Shown: positions 30,106 through 43,800, counted from the stretch's first letter. The stretch: 64,000 nt of DNA from Aptenodytes patagonicus (GCF_965638725.1 NC_134951.1:28031746-28095745); one strand, 5' to 3'. Made by a program: numbers and translations. The notes: generated from the sequence alone by a model not told the origin.

Positions 30106-33100
30106 TCATGATTTTGAACATGCAATCCCTTGCAATTTCTTATTTTGCCAAGAAATCATTATTTTCTACAGTTAAAGATGATTAGTTAGGAGTCACCATG
30201 CATAAACTACATGCTAGGCAAGATTGACAGGTAGAATTAACCTCTTAATGACTTTTTATTATACTACTTACAGGTTATCTGAGAAAAGTAGAGAAGCTTT
30301 CAGGTACATGAGTTCTGAATAAGGATGCGTATATCTGAAACTTCGTGCTTTTTCTAGCTAGTCTAATAAGACCCTGCCCACAACCCTTCTTTGGTTTATG
30401 TCCTTAGGCTGCAGTTGCACTATTACTTCATATAACAGAATGTTTAATAAAGCATGTATTGTGTTCTCATTGCTGAAGGGAAAAACGATTGCTTAGAATA
30501 TCAGCTTGATGTTTTGAAATATTGCCAAGTTTGTAAACAGGGAAAGATGTAAGTTACCTACACTTTTGTTAAGGGTGAAAGATAAAGATCTGATTCTGCC
30601 TGCTGAGAAATGTCAAAAGTTTTTGTCACAAGAATCAGAAGATGATACCGATTATTTGTTTAGGTATAGTTTTGTCCAGTAACCAAGTTGGATGTAGTAG
30701 AAGAGCCTTTCAATTTAAAGCTCTTTTCATACCAAGACTTACCTGCTGCTTCTGAGCTTTTGTTTTTTCTTGCCTTGGCCACATGTTTGAAATATACTCT
30801 GGGCATAAAGGAAAAGCTAGCTAATGTCCTGTTATAAATTGAGTTGTTGATTCAACAGAAGTCTCAGGCAATGATTATTTTAAGATTATATGAAATACTC
30901 CTTCACCAGGAAAATTATGTGAGCCTTCTATCTGTGAGACTGAGCTGTGATTAATATGCTTGTTCCTCTGCATTTAGCGGTATAAGAAAGTCGAGCTAGT
31001 TTTGTCTTTTGAAATGGTTTATCAGCAGATACTATTACTGTCTGTTCACGTGCAGCTATTAAAATAGTACGTGTTTCAGCAAAGAAATGGGTGACTAGTT
31101 GCTCTTCCTTCATTCTATCTAGTGATTTTCAATAGTCCAAGGCTAGAGGCTAGAGGCTCTATGTTCTTATAATTTAGTTATATATATTATATATATTTAT
31201 ATATATATATTTAGTTATATAACTAAATATAATTTAGTTATATTGTCCTTTTAATTAGCATATAAAGACATTAGTTGGTATAACTAGTTTACTGCTGGGA
31301 AATTGTCCTTTACTAATTACATTAGTAACTTGAATAAAAGAATAAGCTTACACCTGTGCAGTGCTTTTTCCCAAGAGTTTTTATTGTATGGGTTGAGACA
31401 AGTTCACTTACAAAAATGGAAGGAGGGTTACAAGAGGTGACAGAAAAATGGTTCTTGGAGCTGTAGATCTCTTTTATGTATTGGATTAAAGACAGCAGAG
31501 TGGACAGTTTTGTGGAGAGAAGATGCTCAAATGATCAAATGTTACTCTGATTTGATTCAGTCTAATTGGAGATTAGCACCAGTTAAACCTTTGTGTGTAA
31601 TGCTGGGCTGTAGATGAGGGAAGTAGAGACAGTGTGATTCAGCGCTCTGAGCAAAGGACCAGCAGTAGACACTTTCCAAATGCCAAGCTCAGCTCCTGAT
31701 TCACTCGGTAACCGTGAGCCAAGCTGGTCAGAATTTCAAAAACAGGTGGTGTCTACACAAGGTTTTTTGTTTAAAGAAAGAAAACAATAGAGTCCGTTTG
31801 ATTTTTTTTTTTTTTTTTAATCCAAGAAAATTCCCCTGGAATGTGTGTCAGTGTATTTGAAAACTTCTGTCGATGTTAAAATGGCTGAACTATTGAGGTG
31901 CTTTTCAGTTTTGTCTTTTCTACTGTCCAAGATAAGAAAAACATAAAAGCTTATATACATTTGCAAAACAGTTTGGATTTCAGAAATTAATGTTACTTAC
32001 GTTATTTAGTATTGATAGCACCTGTAAAGAAATCAAAGACTTCCATTTGATAGTCACTCAGTTTGGATTCAAGCTTTGTCCTTTATGCTAAGACTAGCAG
32101 CTTTCTTAGTAAAATGACTTGCATAATTGTTTGCTTAAAAGGAACAGTTGGTGCTTTGCCTTACCTCTGTCTTGTCCAGAGTATAGTTCCTGAGTCCTTA
32201 AAATAGTTCTTAAAACCACAAGTCCTAGATAATGTTGGCTGAAACAAAGGATTTGGAAGAGAAACTAGAGTCTGTTATAGAATGGAACTTTTTGGGATGT
32301 ATAGAAGTGGCATTCTCTCTTAGATAAAACTGCTTTCAGCTCTGGTAGCATAGCCCATTTGAAAGGGTCCAGGACCACCATGCTGACGTGTACCTATCTT
32401 TCAAGGCAGTAAGAGACAGGTGTTAAAATTACAGTATAGTGTGATTTTATGGAACACATTCAGAGCATGAATAGAAAAAAATCATGAAACATGACTGCTT
32501 CTGAAGACACTATTCCTGCATCTATTAGGATTGATACAGCCTTCCTACCTTGGCAACTGCAGGTATTCTACATCTTTTGAAGATGTCTGTAGCACACTTA
32601 CTAATTTAGCCTCAGAATGCTCTATGAGAAATAGCTGGATATGATGCAGAGCTAAGAAAAGTAAGACTAGTAAAACCTGCCAAATTAAATTATTCTTTAA
32701 TGTGGAAAGCCAAGATGAGTAGACATTTTTCCACACATTTTATTTCTGAATGAATGAATTTTCCCTTGAGAAGATACGTAGAAACACTGGGACCCCTACA
32801 TGTTTCCATGCTAAATTTACACCCAAAGTAAATACCTTTTCATTAATTCCAGTTCCATAATGGTAAGAGATTGCTAAAGTTGCTAAAACAGAAGTTCTGC
32901 CTGGTTTACTTGGCAAACTTTTTTTTGCAAAGGAATTTGCTTGCTTGATTTTTTTCATTTGTTTTAATTTTTTTTTCCCCCAATGTAGCGCTACCCCTAC
33001 AGGTTGTTGCAGCTTAGTAATAAACAAAAGCTTCCAGGTGCGGCTGCCTGATGTGTGTTTACTGGTACCAATGCACAATGTTGCTGTTCTGCCATTAGGT

Positions 33101-36100
33101 AGCATGCCACAGTTTGAAGTTTTCCTTTGTACTTAATAAACTAAGTGTATTTATTTTTCCCTACAGCTTATTTAAAATTTGAGAACATTCCAGGAAAAAT
33201 AGAGAAAATGCAGTAAGCAATAGTTTAGCATTACGTTTAGCCTGCCAGGTGTCCAGCTTCTTAGGTTTCTGCACTAGTAAGACGTCCACAATAACACAAC
33301 TGAATGGGAATAAACAGAAAGGATGGTTCTTCAAAGGGATTTTAAGTATCAGAATCTCAAGAGTGGAGCCTTCAGGCCCGAGTTTGCTACCCAGACTCCA
33401 GGAGGACGGCCTCCAAATGGGATCTGAAGCAGCCAATATGTGAAATGGGAACATCCTTATATGACGAAGGATGATGCGCTGAAAAGAAGTGTCTTAACCG
33501 CTGCCACTCGGAGAGCATATGTTCCCAAAGCAGTGGTCGTCGTTTCAGTCCCTGCCCTGCTCTGAACGTTTCTGTTCAGAGTCCAGGCTTGCTAGGGAGA
33601 GGTGGTTGGCCCCAGCCAGGGCCAGGCAGACATGCTTTTGGGGGGTTTTGGTCATCCTGTCCTGCAGTATGTATAATGAATCTATTTGTTGCAGAACAGC
33701 TTTAATAAGGAAGACTGAATGTCTCCCCAGAAACCCTATAAAACTGGTAAACATGGATGTGAATGCAGTACCTCAGCCAGAGGAGAGAGGTGAACCCATG
33801 AGCTGGAAGTGTGTTTGCCTTCTATGCGGATCTCCCCCAAACTTTGACGTTGCATCACCCACTGTCATTGGGAAGCAAAAAGGAGCAATCCTTTCTCATA
33901 TTTTTAAGATACTGCAGGGGTGTCTCACTGCAAGGGGAGTTCAGGAAGCTACTTCCTACACTGCTAAGAAATTGGGTTTAGGTCTGGTACTTCACACTTC
34001 AGTGCTTATTAACCTGGGTTGGCCAATTAAGATGTGTTTATAGGGACGTTAATTTTTATCAGCTCTCAGTTGCACATTAGAAGAAAAGAAAAAAGTACAA
34101 AATATTGGTCGTTTTTCTCCTCTTTTCCCTAAAGCCCAGTGTCCTTGCCTCCTGGCTTAAACTGTGGTCACACAAACAGCTGACTTTGCTTTTAAGACAA
34201 CTGGGGGAGCAGACACCTCAGGGCTGATGGCAAATGGGGTTCAGTGGCTTAGTGCAGAGGAAAAGGCACAAATCTCTTCATATTGTAAAGGAAATCTGAT
34301 AAACGTGTATGAAAGTAATAATCAGTTACAATCAGCTTTCATTAAAAGTATACGTATCAGGGGTTTTAGGGGTTTTTTTCCTAGCTGATATATCCCAATG
34401 GCTGTGGCATCTTCTCCAAGAGCAGCAATGCTGGAGATCAAAACGTAGACAGAGCTTCATCTTTTTGCCACTGTGTCTGACATGATGTGCAGAATGAAAA
34501 TGCTCGGTCCTGGGCCACCTGACGTCTGCACCAGCACCCGCAGAGCTGGCTCTGCACCTGCTGGGGATTGCTGACCTGTGCTCAGCAACCTGCATGTACA
34601 GAAAGGGCCAGCTGCACTAGGAGCTACTTAGGGGAAACTGTATTTAAGCTAAATGTAATTGTTCTTTTTCCAGCACAGCCAAATCGTTCCCTGTACAGAT
34701 TAATGTAGGGCTGGGTATCATCAATCTGATTGCTCATCAAAAGCTTTTCCATTTTCTTTTTATAGTAAGCAATGTTGACTCACAACTTGTTTCAGGTGAA
34801 TCCTTCTTCCCACACCTCACTGATTTTTTTGGGGTGGGGGGGATACCCAAGGAATATTATACAACCTTCAAGAAGACCTTTGAAATTCAGGATACTTCTA
34901 CAACTTCTGTACTTTGGTTTCAGTAAAAATCAATGAAGAGGTCTTTAATTTGTTTTGGATAATGTGACATCTGCCTTAAACGACAAACATGAATATAGGG
35001 GGTTGGTTCAGTGCTGCCTGGAAATTTAATCACATGGTTGAGTACCCTTAAACTCACCTTGCGTACAGATACTAGTAATTGACAGTGTCTAGACAGATGG
35101 TGATCTGGAAAGTAAAGTCTGGGAAAAATAAACTTACAGATATTAAAGTCAGCTGCATTTCCCAGTGGTAATAAAGTGGGAAGATTGGGGGGGTTAACTT
35201 TCATAGCAGCCGACAAAACAGCTGCCAGCAGTTCTGTTTGGAACCTGCTCCCTCTTTAAGAAGTGTGCCTTTTTAAACATTTCACATAAAAACCCACCAC
35301 AGACTGTAGAACCTGAAAAACTACCACAAGAAATAATCTGATGATAAGATGAATATTTGGGTATGTGCAACACAGTCAATGAAGTTTTTCTTCTTTCCTC
35401 TTGAAGGACTCTAAATTAGAGTCTTCTATGAGACCAAAATCATACAGTGTATCATCAGCATGTGCTTACTGTTGTTCACAAGAATAAAAAAAAATAACGA
35501 TGGGGCACACTGTTGATCAGCTGGTGATCACTGAGCTTCAGCACAGCAGCATTCCTGATCATCTTATGCTAAAATTGCATTTCTGCTTCTCGTCATACCT
35601 GGAAGATGGTTTGCTATAGAACAATTATAACCTAAACAAAGTTTAAACTTACGGCATATGAACAGAGAAAGGATTACTGTTACCCTAGTTTTACAGTCAA
35701 GCCTGAGTTAAGGTTTTCTAACAGATCTAAGAGAACTAGTTGCTGTGCTCTCCTTCAATTTAGTGCTCTTTGCCCTGCTATAGTACTTCAGGACTACTAA
35801 AATACCGAGGTATTAGAGTGATGAAAGGTTGAAAGTGTGGATAAAAGTAGGAGTCTGCAAGTTTTTCAGGAGCTCTTGTGTTTCAGAAATGTGTAGAATA
35901 TGCCTACTGGTTTGGGCAGCGTCTGTATGGCTAAATGCAGGGTGGGCTGAAGCATGGTGACGCCAACTACGTCCTTCTACGCTACTTGCCCTGGGGACGG
36001 AGCAGCCGCGCAGTTGTGGGGACAGCCCAAATGGTGGGGCTCACTCTCTTGCTGTGCGAGAGTCCGGGCTGTTCTTGGGAGGACACTGGCCGACCCGTTC

Positions 36101-36611
36101 TCCCTGGCACTGGCTGTATGCCTTCATCATGAGGCATTTGGGGTTAATGATGGAGAACCTGGCCAGGCAATCCTAACTGTAGCTATGCCCAAACCACCCA
36201 CATTTCACATAGAAGTGATCCTGGCCTGCACGAAGATGTGTGTGAGCTTAAGCTTTCTCTCATTTTGCTCTGAAGCTTTCCTGAAGCCCAGGCCTGGGAG
36301 CAGGCTTGATTCCTTGAACAGGCAAGAGCCAGACAGAGAGAAAGACTTTTGTTTCTGAATCAGAGGAAGAGTTACGTTGTGGTTACGCAGGTAGAGCTTA
36401 TCATGTGTAGTTCCAAGTTCCCGCAAGTCTGTGCCTACTAAATACACGCAGCTAGCCTGCACGGTTAGGATAAGGTAAAACAGGACTTTTACTCCCTTGC
36501 TGTAAATCTGCATTTATCAACAGGACTAGGATGGGATAACTGCTGGTAAAGTTATAGTCATCATGGAGACAAAGAGACTATTTTGATCAAAAAAAGACCA
36601 TGTTATATAGC
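30106..36611. other. Intergenic stretch downstream of FBXO9
   Basis: About 6.5 kb of AT-rich DNA. An AT-dinucleotide palindromic block lies at 31171-31244 and several poly(T) or poly(A) tracts occur. One 174-codon plus-strand frame (33519-34043) has no family resemblance and no clear splice or UTR context, so it is not called as a gene. Confidence 0.5.
31171..31244. repeat. (AT)n-rich palindromic block
   Basis: About 74 bp of alternating TA with the motif aatttagttata repeated three times and once inverted (tatataactaaatat). It is preceded by a small tandem of gaggcta (31138-31158). It could extrude as a cruciform. Confidence 0.75.
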
Positions 36612-36836
36612 TTACCTGGATAATAACAACTGCCTTGCAGCAGCAAATATGCCTGTGCTGTCCTCACCCTCCAGTGAACTGGCATCAAAGCCTGCCTGGA
36701 TTCCAAGCCCTATGACTGCTGCAGGTCGATTTTTAGCCAGTTCCCTAACGAAATGAAGTATTAAGCAGTTTCCACCAATAACTTGAACTCGCTGACCAGT
36801 TTCCAAATAAATTTGACAGAGGGACCAAAGATTCAA
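36612..36836 (-). other. Exon-like ORF of unknown identity with a consensus splice donor
   Basis: On the minus strand a 74-codon frame ends immediately after a strong donor (tatccag then GTAAGC, complement of about 36610-36622). The frame has a protein-like composition, including ELAKNRPAAVIGLGIQAGFD and EGEDSTGIFAAARQLLL. I do not recognise the family. An AG acceptor after aaactggtc at about 36790 would give an exon of roughly 175 nt, but its pyrimidine tract is poor. No neighbouring exon was found. It may be a lone exon of an unannotated transcript, an exonised or decayed copy, or chance. Confidence 0.25.
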
Positions 36837-39800
36837 TTATACCAAGTTCTGACGGGTTTGATGAAAGTAGGCGATGGGTGGAAAGAGACACTGCTAGTAT
36901 CTCCGTGGAGAGAAAGCCTGCCATATGATGTCTGTTTTCAGGTTTTATATCATCACAAATTATAGTACTTCAATAGTTTTTTATACTGTTCCATTATTAG
37001 ACCCCAAAGAATTCACGAGGGAGAGTGGCAGAGGAAGCCAAGCCCCAGCTTCACAATTTCTGCCATGTAAGACCATGGTTTTAATCAAGTAGGTAGAAGT
37101 TCTGAACGAGTTTTTTTAAGTAAAATTAACCTCCAAGAGTAAGTGTGGAAAAACGTAAATCCACTCTGCAATGACAGGAGGGAGGGAGGAGGCTGCCTGG
37201 AGTTTGGGACACCATATTCCCAGGATGAAGGAGTGATCAGGCTTGGAGGCGAGTAGCCATACACTGCCTGAGGGGGTGTGGGTGGCCAAGAGAGACCCAC
37301 TGACAGTGTTAAAAGGATCTACTTAGGAAAACTTTAAGCTTCTTGCTGCATAATGAGGTTTTCTTCTCTTACTGGAATAGGGCTTCCGAGAGACCATTTA
37401 AAAATACTGAAGCACTCCCTTGGTGCCTGGGAGGGACTTTTTGAGAAAGCATTAGTTTTACAGGAAAGAGCAAATCACACGCTTTATCACGGGGTCGTGC
37501 AAGACCAGGGAACGCAGAAGGACAACCCAGCGGGGAGGCTGAGTGCTACCTGTTGACAGCAAGACGCCTCATCTCTGCTGTATGGAGAGTCTGCAGCCTC
37601 ACCAAGCAGCCGAAGCCACTGCAGCCTGGCTGCTGCGTGCCGTGGAGCAGCACTCTCTCCCTTCTGCAGCCAGGAAGGCCACAGACACGTTTTTGAGCGG
37701 GCTTCTCATGCAAATCATGGTTATGGAGAATAGTTTCATCTAGCTGAAGGTAAACCTTTCTTCCTTACATTCGGCAGCAGTGCTGTATGTAAAGGAGTTA
37801 ACAGTGAACATGGTAATTTAACAAAGTCAGGCAAATCTCCTCTGCTCCCAAAAGAAGGGGTCCTCAAAGCACTGGGAGAGAGCAGGGTTAAGCTGTACAC
37901 AAGATAGTATCTTTGAGGGAGCATTTTCTGGAAGTTCACGAGAGGAGGCTGGTGCATGACAAGAGTTTTAGTATCATTGCAATGCTTGATGTTCAGCAAA
38001 TGCTTCAGTTAAGTTAGAGCTTGTCAAGTCACACCAGAACCCCCTGTTAAATTAGCTGTACAACTATTATTAACTAATGAGCTATAAAGTAAAAATAAAA
38101 CCAGAACATACCTCACTTCAACTGGAGGGAGAAACTTTCCTCTGCCCATTCCTAGTGGTGGGTTGTCCTGTTGGCCAAGAGGAGGAGAGGAGAGCAGGTT
38201 ACCTGCAGCTCAATAGCCTGCTGGGTGATGCTCTTCAGGTGAGCTTTGTGTGTTTCACTGCACTGATCTACCACTCCCAGTAATTTCGGTGGCACGATGG
38301 TCTGTGCAGGTGATCCTGTGCTCTGCCACGAATCCCCCATCATCAGGGAGCAGCCATACCTACTGCGCTTGCTGAGGCTTTCCTCTGGGTCACTGCCTCC
38401 AAGCACCAAGCGCCCTGTGGCAAAGGGACCCCCGACCCACCCCCGGGCTGCACGAGTGGGAGAGGGAAAACGAGAAGCAATCCCCCGATGCAGACAGCAC
38501 CCCCCTGCCTGGATGGGGCTGGTGCTTTCCCTAACCCATCTGTACGAAGAGGAACAGCTTTGAGTTTCCATTTCTCCAGGGGTGGCTCTTGGCATGTAAG
38601 TGGGGCCTCTGGGAAGTTCAGTCCTTCTTGGTGGGGTGATTTAGTGCATAAAAGTGTGGTAAGGTCAGGGCAGGATTACAGTCTGGCCTGAAGTTTTCTT
38701 CTTAGCACATACAAAGACCAATAAGGATCAATGACTCCAGTGGAGTAAACTGGCAAGACAACATCAATTTACTTTTTATTTTAACTCACTTCGGCCAGGG
38801 TCTGTTCGTTCATCCTATATTTCACCAACCCCAAGGCCGGACACTCATTCTTTTTTCTCCTGCCCTCCTCCTGCCCCCAGACTTTCCTCTGAGCGCAAGA
38901 GTTAGTGGGTCTTCAGTCACGCCATTTACACATGTACCACCTTGTGCTATCATTCCCGGCCTCTCAGACAGGGAATCTCATTCCTCTCTGCAGGGAATCA
39001 GGGAAGTCCAGAGGCAATGAATGTGAATCACCCCTTCTCCCCACTGAAATGTGTTGCTGCTTTTGCTGTCAGCTTGGAGGGCCCTGCCTCCAGGGATCCT
39101 GCTCTGCCCAGGGCCATTGCTGGCTGGGCTGAAGATCATGGTTTCCTCCTGTCTTTGCTGTGACTTGAACAGAGGAAATCTGGATATTTGGCAAACAGCT
39201 TTTCATGACACCCAACGTTTACAGTATCCACAGACATTACGTTGGTCACAGCTGTTCATGTGGCAGCCGTTACTCATTGCTGTAGGTTCCTAAGTCCAGT
39301 GTAAGGTTGGGATGCCACCAGCTCACCTTGCTGCCCGTAGGTGCCAGGGGAGAGGCTGCAGACATGGGGAAAGCAGCATGTCATTGCCCCTCCACTCCTC
39401 ACCCGGCGTTTGGGGCAGGAGAAGGCCCCACCAGCTGGTTCCTGCCGTGTCCTGGCGGGGACATTCTGCTGGGGGCAAAGGGCTGAGGGACCTGATCGTG
39501 CCACAGACATTTGATCTCCTCTAGAAGCAAAAAGGAGCTGGATGCCCAGTTGCTGCATGGCTTTGGCCTTTGCTTAACAGTTTCCACCAGGCACAGAAAG
39601 CAACAAGCAAAGAAGACAGTCTCATGCTGTGGTTTGTATTATTTATGACTATCTGTCTTTAGAAGAGCAAATAGATTGGGCAACCCTTGGTAACAGAAGA
39701 CTTAAACCACGCCACAACTGCCAAATGATGTGAAGTTTGAATCTTGATGTAACTGGTTTTGAGAAATGAAAAACACTCGTCTGAGATAAGCCCTCCAAAG

Positions 39801-40183
39801 CAGTTTTGCTTCCTCAGTTGCTAACTGGAAACAGAAGGAATGAGCTCAGAGTGAAAAGCTGGCCAAAGACCTTCCTGGCTTGCCCTGTCCTCTGAAGAGA
39901 CTGTGCCTCAGGAACTGCTTGTCATACAAGCAATCTTGTGTTGCTCACAGAAATCAAATAATCCAACAAGGAGAGCAAAGGATGCTTGTGGCATTCAGAT
40001 TGCTGCTGTTGCTGTCTGCAGAGCCACAAAGGCCGTGTCCTGCTGCCCCAGGGTGTTCCTAGTATGTCAGGCCTTTGGATGACTTTCCAGATGTGCCACA
40101 CGGTACACAGCTAATTCAAGCAGAAGCATCTGGAGACTGCAACTGTCTGGTATGAGAACAGCTACGGCTGATCCTAAATGTTC
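36837..40183. other. Intergenic stretch
   Basis: Moderately GC-rich in places (37.5-39.5 kb). Many short frames overlap on both strands (for example minus 38152-38595, plus 38297-38563, minus 39274-39558) and none resembles a known protein. No repeat is recognised with confidence. Confidence 0.4.
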
Positions 40184-40884
40184 CCAGAATCACAGAATAG
40201 CTGAGGTTTCAGTCCACCTCACTGTCTACTTAGCAAGCCCATACTTCATCAGCTTGTCTGTGAGGATATTATGGAAGACAGTGCTGAATGCCTGGCTAAA
40301 GTCAAAATAAAAAACATCCACTGCTTTCCCCTCATCCACTAAGCCACTCATCTCATTGTAAAAGGCTATCGGGTTGGCTAAGCACAATTTCCCCTTCATA
40401 AATCCATGCTGACTGCTCCCGATCACTTTTTAGTCTTTCATGTGTTTGCAAACAGTTTCCAGGAGGATTTTCTCCATCACCTTCACAGATTTCAAGGTGG
40501 GGCTGGCCAGCGTGTAGTTCCCCAGGTCTTCCTTCTTGTTCTCCTTGAAAGCAGGAGTGACATTGCTTTCTTCCAGTCTTCAGGAAACTTTCCCAATCAC
40601 CATGACCTTTCAAAGATTATCAAGAGTGGCCTCACAATGACACCTGACAGCTCCCTCAGCACTCATGGGTGCATCCCATCAGGGTCCATGGACTTATGTA
40701 TGTTGGGTTTGTTTAAGTGCTCCCTAACCCGGTTCTCCTGCATCAATGGTGAGTCCTCCTTGCTCCAGGAGGTGAGCAATGTTGGTGAAGTTTACCTCGT
40801 GACAGACAGAAACCCCATAGTGCCTGGGGACTGCAGCACCTCAGCAAGAAGGGGCACTGTATTGAATCAGGACCAGTTTGCATA
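40184..40884 (-). mobile_element. Old CR1-type LINE reverse-transcriptase fragment
   Basis: Read on the minus strand, the segment encodes in pieces the CR1 RT N-terminal part: a DWKKANV-like motif near 40580, a GNY-like motif near 40515, a SSQHGF motif near 40415, and a Y.DFS.AF palm motif near 40290, followed by DKLMKYGL. The frame shifts and has stops between these pieces. The left end (agaatcacagaatagctgagg, 40186-40206) looks like an inverted CR1 3' terminal sequence placed directly next to the RT segment, which suggests an internal deletion or two fused fragments. It is more diverged than the FBXO9 copies. Confidence 0.8.
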
Positions 40885-43800
40885 GCTTGCACAAGAGCCA
40901 GGTCCAAACTGCTTAGGGTGTTCAGATGTGCGATGTTAATATCTTATTCACGCTCTGCTTTGATTACTGATTGCATCTATTTTTACTCTGACACCAGCAG
41001 ACTTCCTTCATTTTTTCTTCTTAAATAACTGCGCCACCTTCCCATCCTCCTCTGCCTCCCCTGGGTCCCCACGCCAGTCGCTACCCTGCCATGTAAAGCC
41101 TGTTCCTGGCACAGACAGGCCATATCCCTGCTGAGATCCACCACAGGGACCACTTCTACATTTTGCTTGCAATAAAGTAAAACAGATTAGATGGTCCCAT
41201 TCTAACTCCTTGACTGTAATTACTTAAAAAGCCCAAATGACTACACTGAGGGGAAGCGGAGCAAAATTTCCAGGAGTACCTGACACATGGATTAGTAAAT
41301 CTCCCAAAGGCCACGTGGAAAGAAAAGCTTTATATGATTACTCGGAGTGTATCCCCTAAAGCTTCCTCAGTTGGAGTCCTTTCCACCACCAGCAGTTTGA
41401 CACACTTGTTTCATTTAAAAATACAGAGAATGCATTTAGGACCATATTTTAGAAAATGGTCCATAACCTTGCAGTTCATATAAAACAGTTTATAGCCTCA
41501 GTCTGCCAATGGGCAGGGGCTTTGTGCAAGGGGTTGAAAATGAAAACATCTGGCTGTGCTCAGTCTGACCTGCAATTCTTTTCATATGCAAAGGTAGAGG
41601 CCCCGGGGAGAGGAAGGCCAGAAGAAACACAGGGTATGTGCCCACCGCTGGAGAGATGTGGGTCAAATCCCTGTTCTGCCTTCTCATCTCCCCATTGGTA
41701 TGACTGATACAGAAGCATTTCCCTTTCTCACAATGACAATCTGAGGATAAATACACTAAAAAAATTGAGGTGTCCAGCTGCTGCCTTGTATTATTAAGAT
41801 AGCTCCTTCTGATTATATGTCTAGATTTCATCTTTAAATGCTGCATAAGTAAAAAAAAAAACCCATAAAAGCTGTGTTTCTGTAAGATACAGTCTGGCTA
41901 ATGTATCATTCTGAGCAACATTGCTGTGGTTCTCTGATGGCCTTATAAATAAAAATATTTGCTTCAGAGCAAGCATAGGGATTACTCCCAAAGAATTACG
42001 CCTTAAATATTGAGGCCGGTGCTTTCAGAGCTAAGATCTTGGGAAAGCAGCGAGTGTAGACCATCCATGCCTTGTAGGGATATTTGCATAAGCTTTGGCA
42101 GTAGCTACAGCCATCTGAAACACCGATAAGCCAGAACAAAACATTTTGCCTGTGTAATCATCCACATCCTGACCTCCTTGCATCTCTGCTGCCTTCCTAA
42201 TATTTTACTGCAGCTGTGCCTTGCAGAAAACCATTTTCTGCAGCAGAGAATAAGGTTACAGAGTTACCTATGGGTGGATCCTCACATACCAATTGGTGTT
42301 TCTTTATGAAGCTACCCTGAATAACCTCAGTGTTCAGTATATTTTCTTAAAATTGCAGAGGATGATGCATCTAGTGCCATCTTTCACCTCTGATTCTTAT
42401 CACTGCCCAATTGGGCACAATACCTTAAAGCTGGTTAAAAGAGGCTTAAAGCAGCGACATACATACATTTCTTTTCACGTATCCCAAATATGTTGCAAAA
42501 AGTCATTGTTGCGAAGGTTGGAGCTGGGATTGGTATCTTCATATTTTGAGCCAAACGGATATAAATTTGGCACTATATTGACCCACTGTGCTGATTGTAC
42601 CAAAAGTGGAGGGAGCTGCTGCCAGCACAGAAGTCACTGCAAGAACATGGAAAGGTCAAACTGCCCCTGGCAGCTTGTAAGTCTGGAACGCCTTTCTGCG
42701 TTTAACCTTAGAAAAATCATGAAGTCTCAGTTTCCTCCTTTTTAAAAAGGAATAACCTGTCCTCCTCGATCCTGAAATGTGTTCCTCTCGGAAACATACT
42801 GGGTGCGATGAATGGGGGCTGGGGGTCCCCCCAAACTGCGGGACAGTCCTGGGTGCACAGGATTATAAGCATGGGAGCTGCGAGAAGGCACGGCCCTGCT
42901 ATGGCAGGTAGCTGCTGAGTGGAGCTACACTCGCAGGAATAGGTTTCATTTTGGAAACCTTTTGGTTCAGACTTAAAGGCAAACCAACAAAAAGCTTCCT
43001 GCTTCTCAGGCAGGAAGACAGGTTTGGTAGTAATTGTCTTTTAGGGAGGTTTGGTAGTAATAGTCCTTTAGGAAGCCTGTGAAACTCAGTAACTAGATGC
43101 TACCCATCTTCAGAAGACTTGAAGAAATGGTTGATCTCCAGGAAAGAAAATCAGACATGAGGAAAAAAATGCTCAGTTGGGATTGGGACGATGAAGCTGT
43201 GGAACAGGTTATGGGATCAGTTATCGAATCCCCTTTGCTGAAAGTTTTTAAAAATGGAGGAAGGGGTTGGTGAGTGTAAAGGGAACTGATGGTACTTTGG
43301 TGCGGGATCAACATCTGAGGAGCCTCCCAGCCACATATCTGTATGGTACCATTGCTGAAAGGCGATGCTGGCAGTGGTGCAGCAGAGAGGTAAGGAATTC
43401 AGAGGAGAGGCGAGATGAGACAGAGCAGAATGGCAGCGGGCAGGGTCCATGCCCTGCACGGTCCCTCGCTGGTGCGACCGGTTTGGCAGTCGCAGAGGAA
43501 TCTCAGCTATGGGACACACAGCCCTGGGGGACCTGTCTGTCCCTCGTCCTGCAGCTCACCTCCTGAAGCACAAGTGCTTACGGCTCCTATTGATTCCCCT
43601 TTTTCTGTCTTAGATGTGGAGGTTGTTATTACCCGTCATCAAAATTGCCTTCTCCAAGTTACTGATCCGAAGACTCATCATAAAACACACAAGGTTTGGT
43701 ATTAGCGTGGGAGTAACTCACAGACTAAATAAAAGTTTGGTGAACTGACCTTCACATACAACAGCGGACTGTCATTTTGTGATCTACATTTAGATTTTTT

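Noticed and set aside
36205-36513. 102-codon minus-strand ORF
   Set aside because: No family match and no consensus splice site at its end, unlike the neighbouring frame at 36612-36836.
38152-38595. 147-codon minus-strand ORF
   Set aside because: Overlaps plus-strand frames of similar length in GC-richer DNA; no domain or exon signals.
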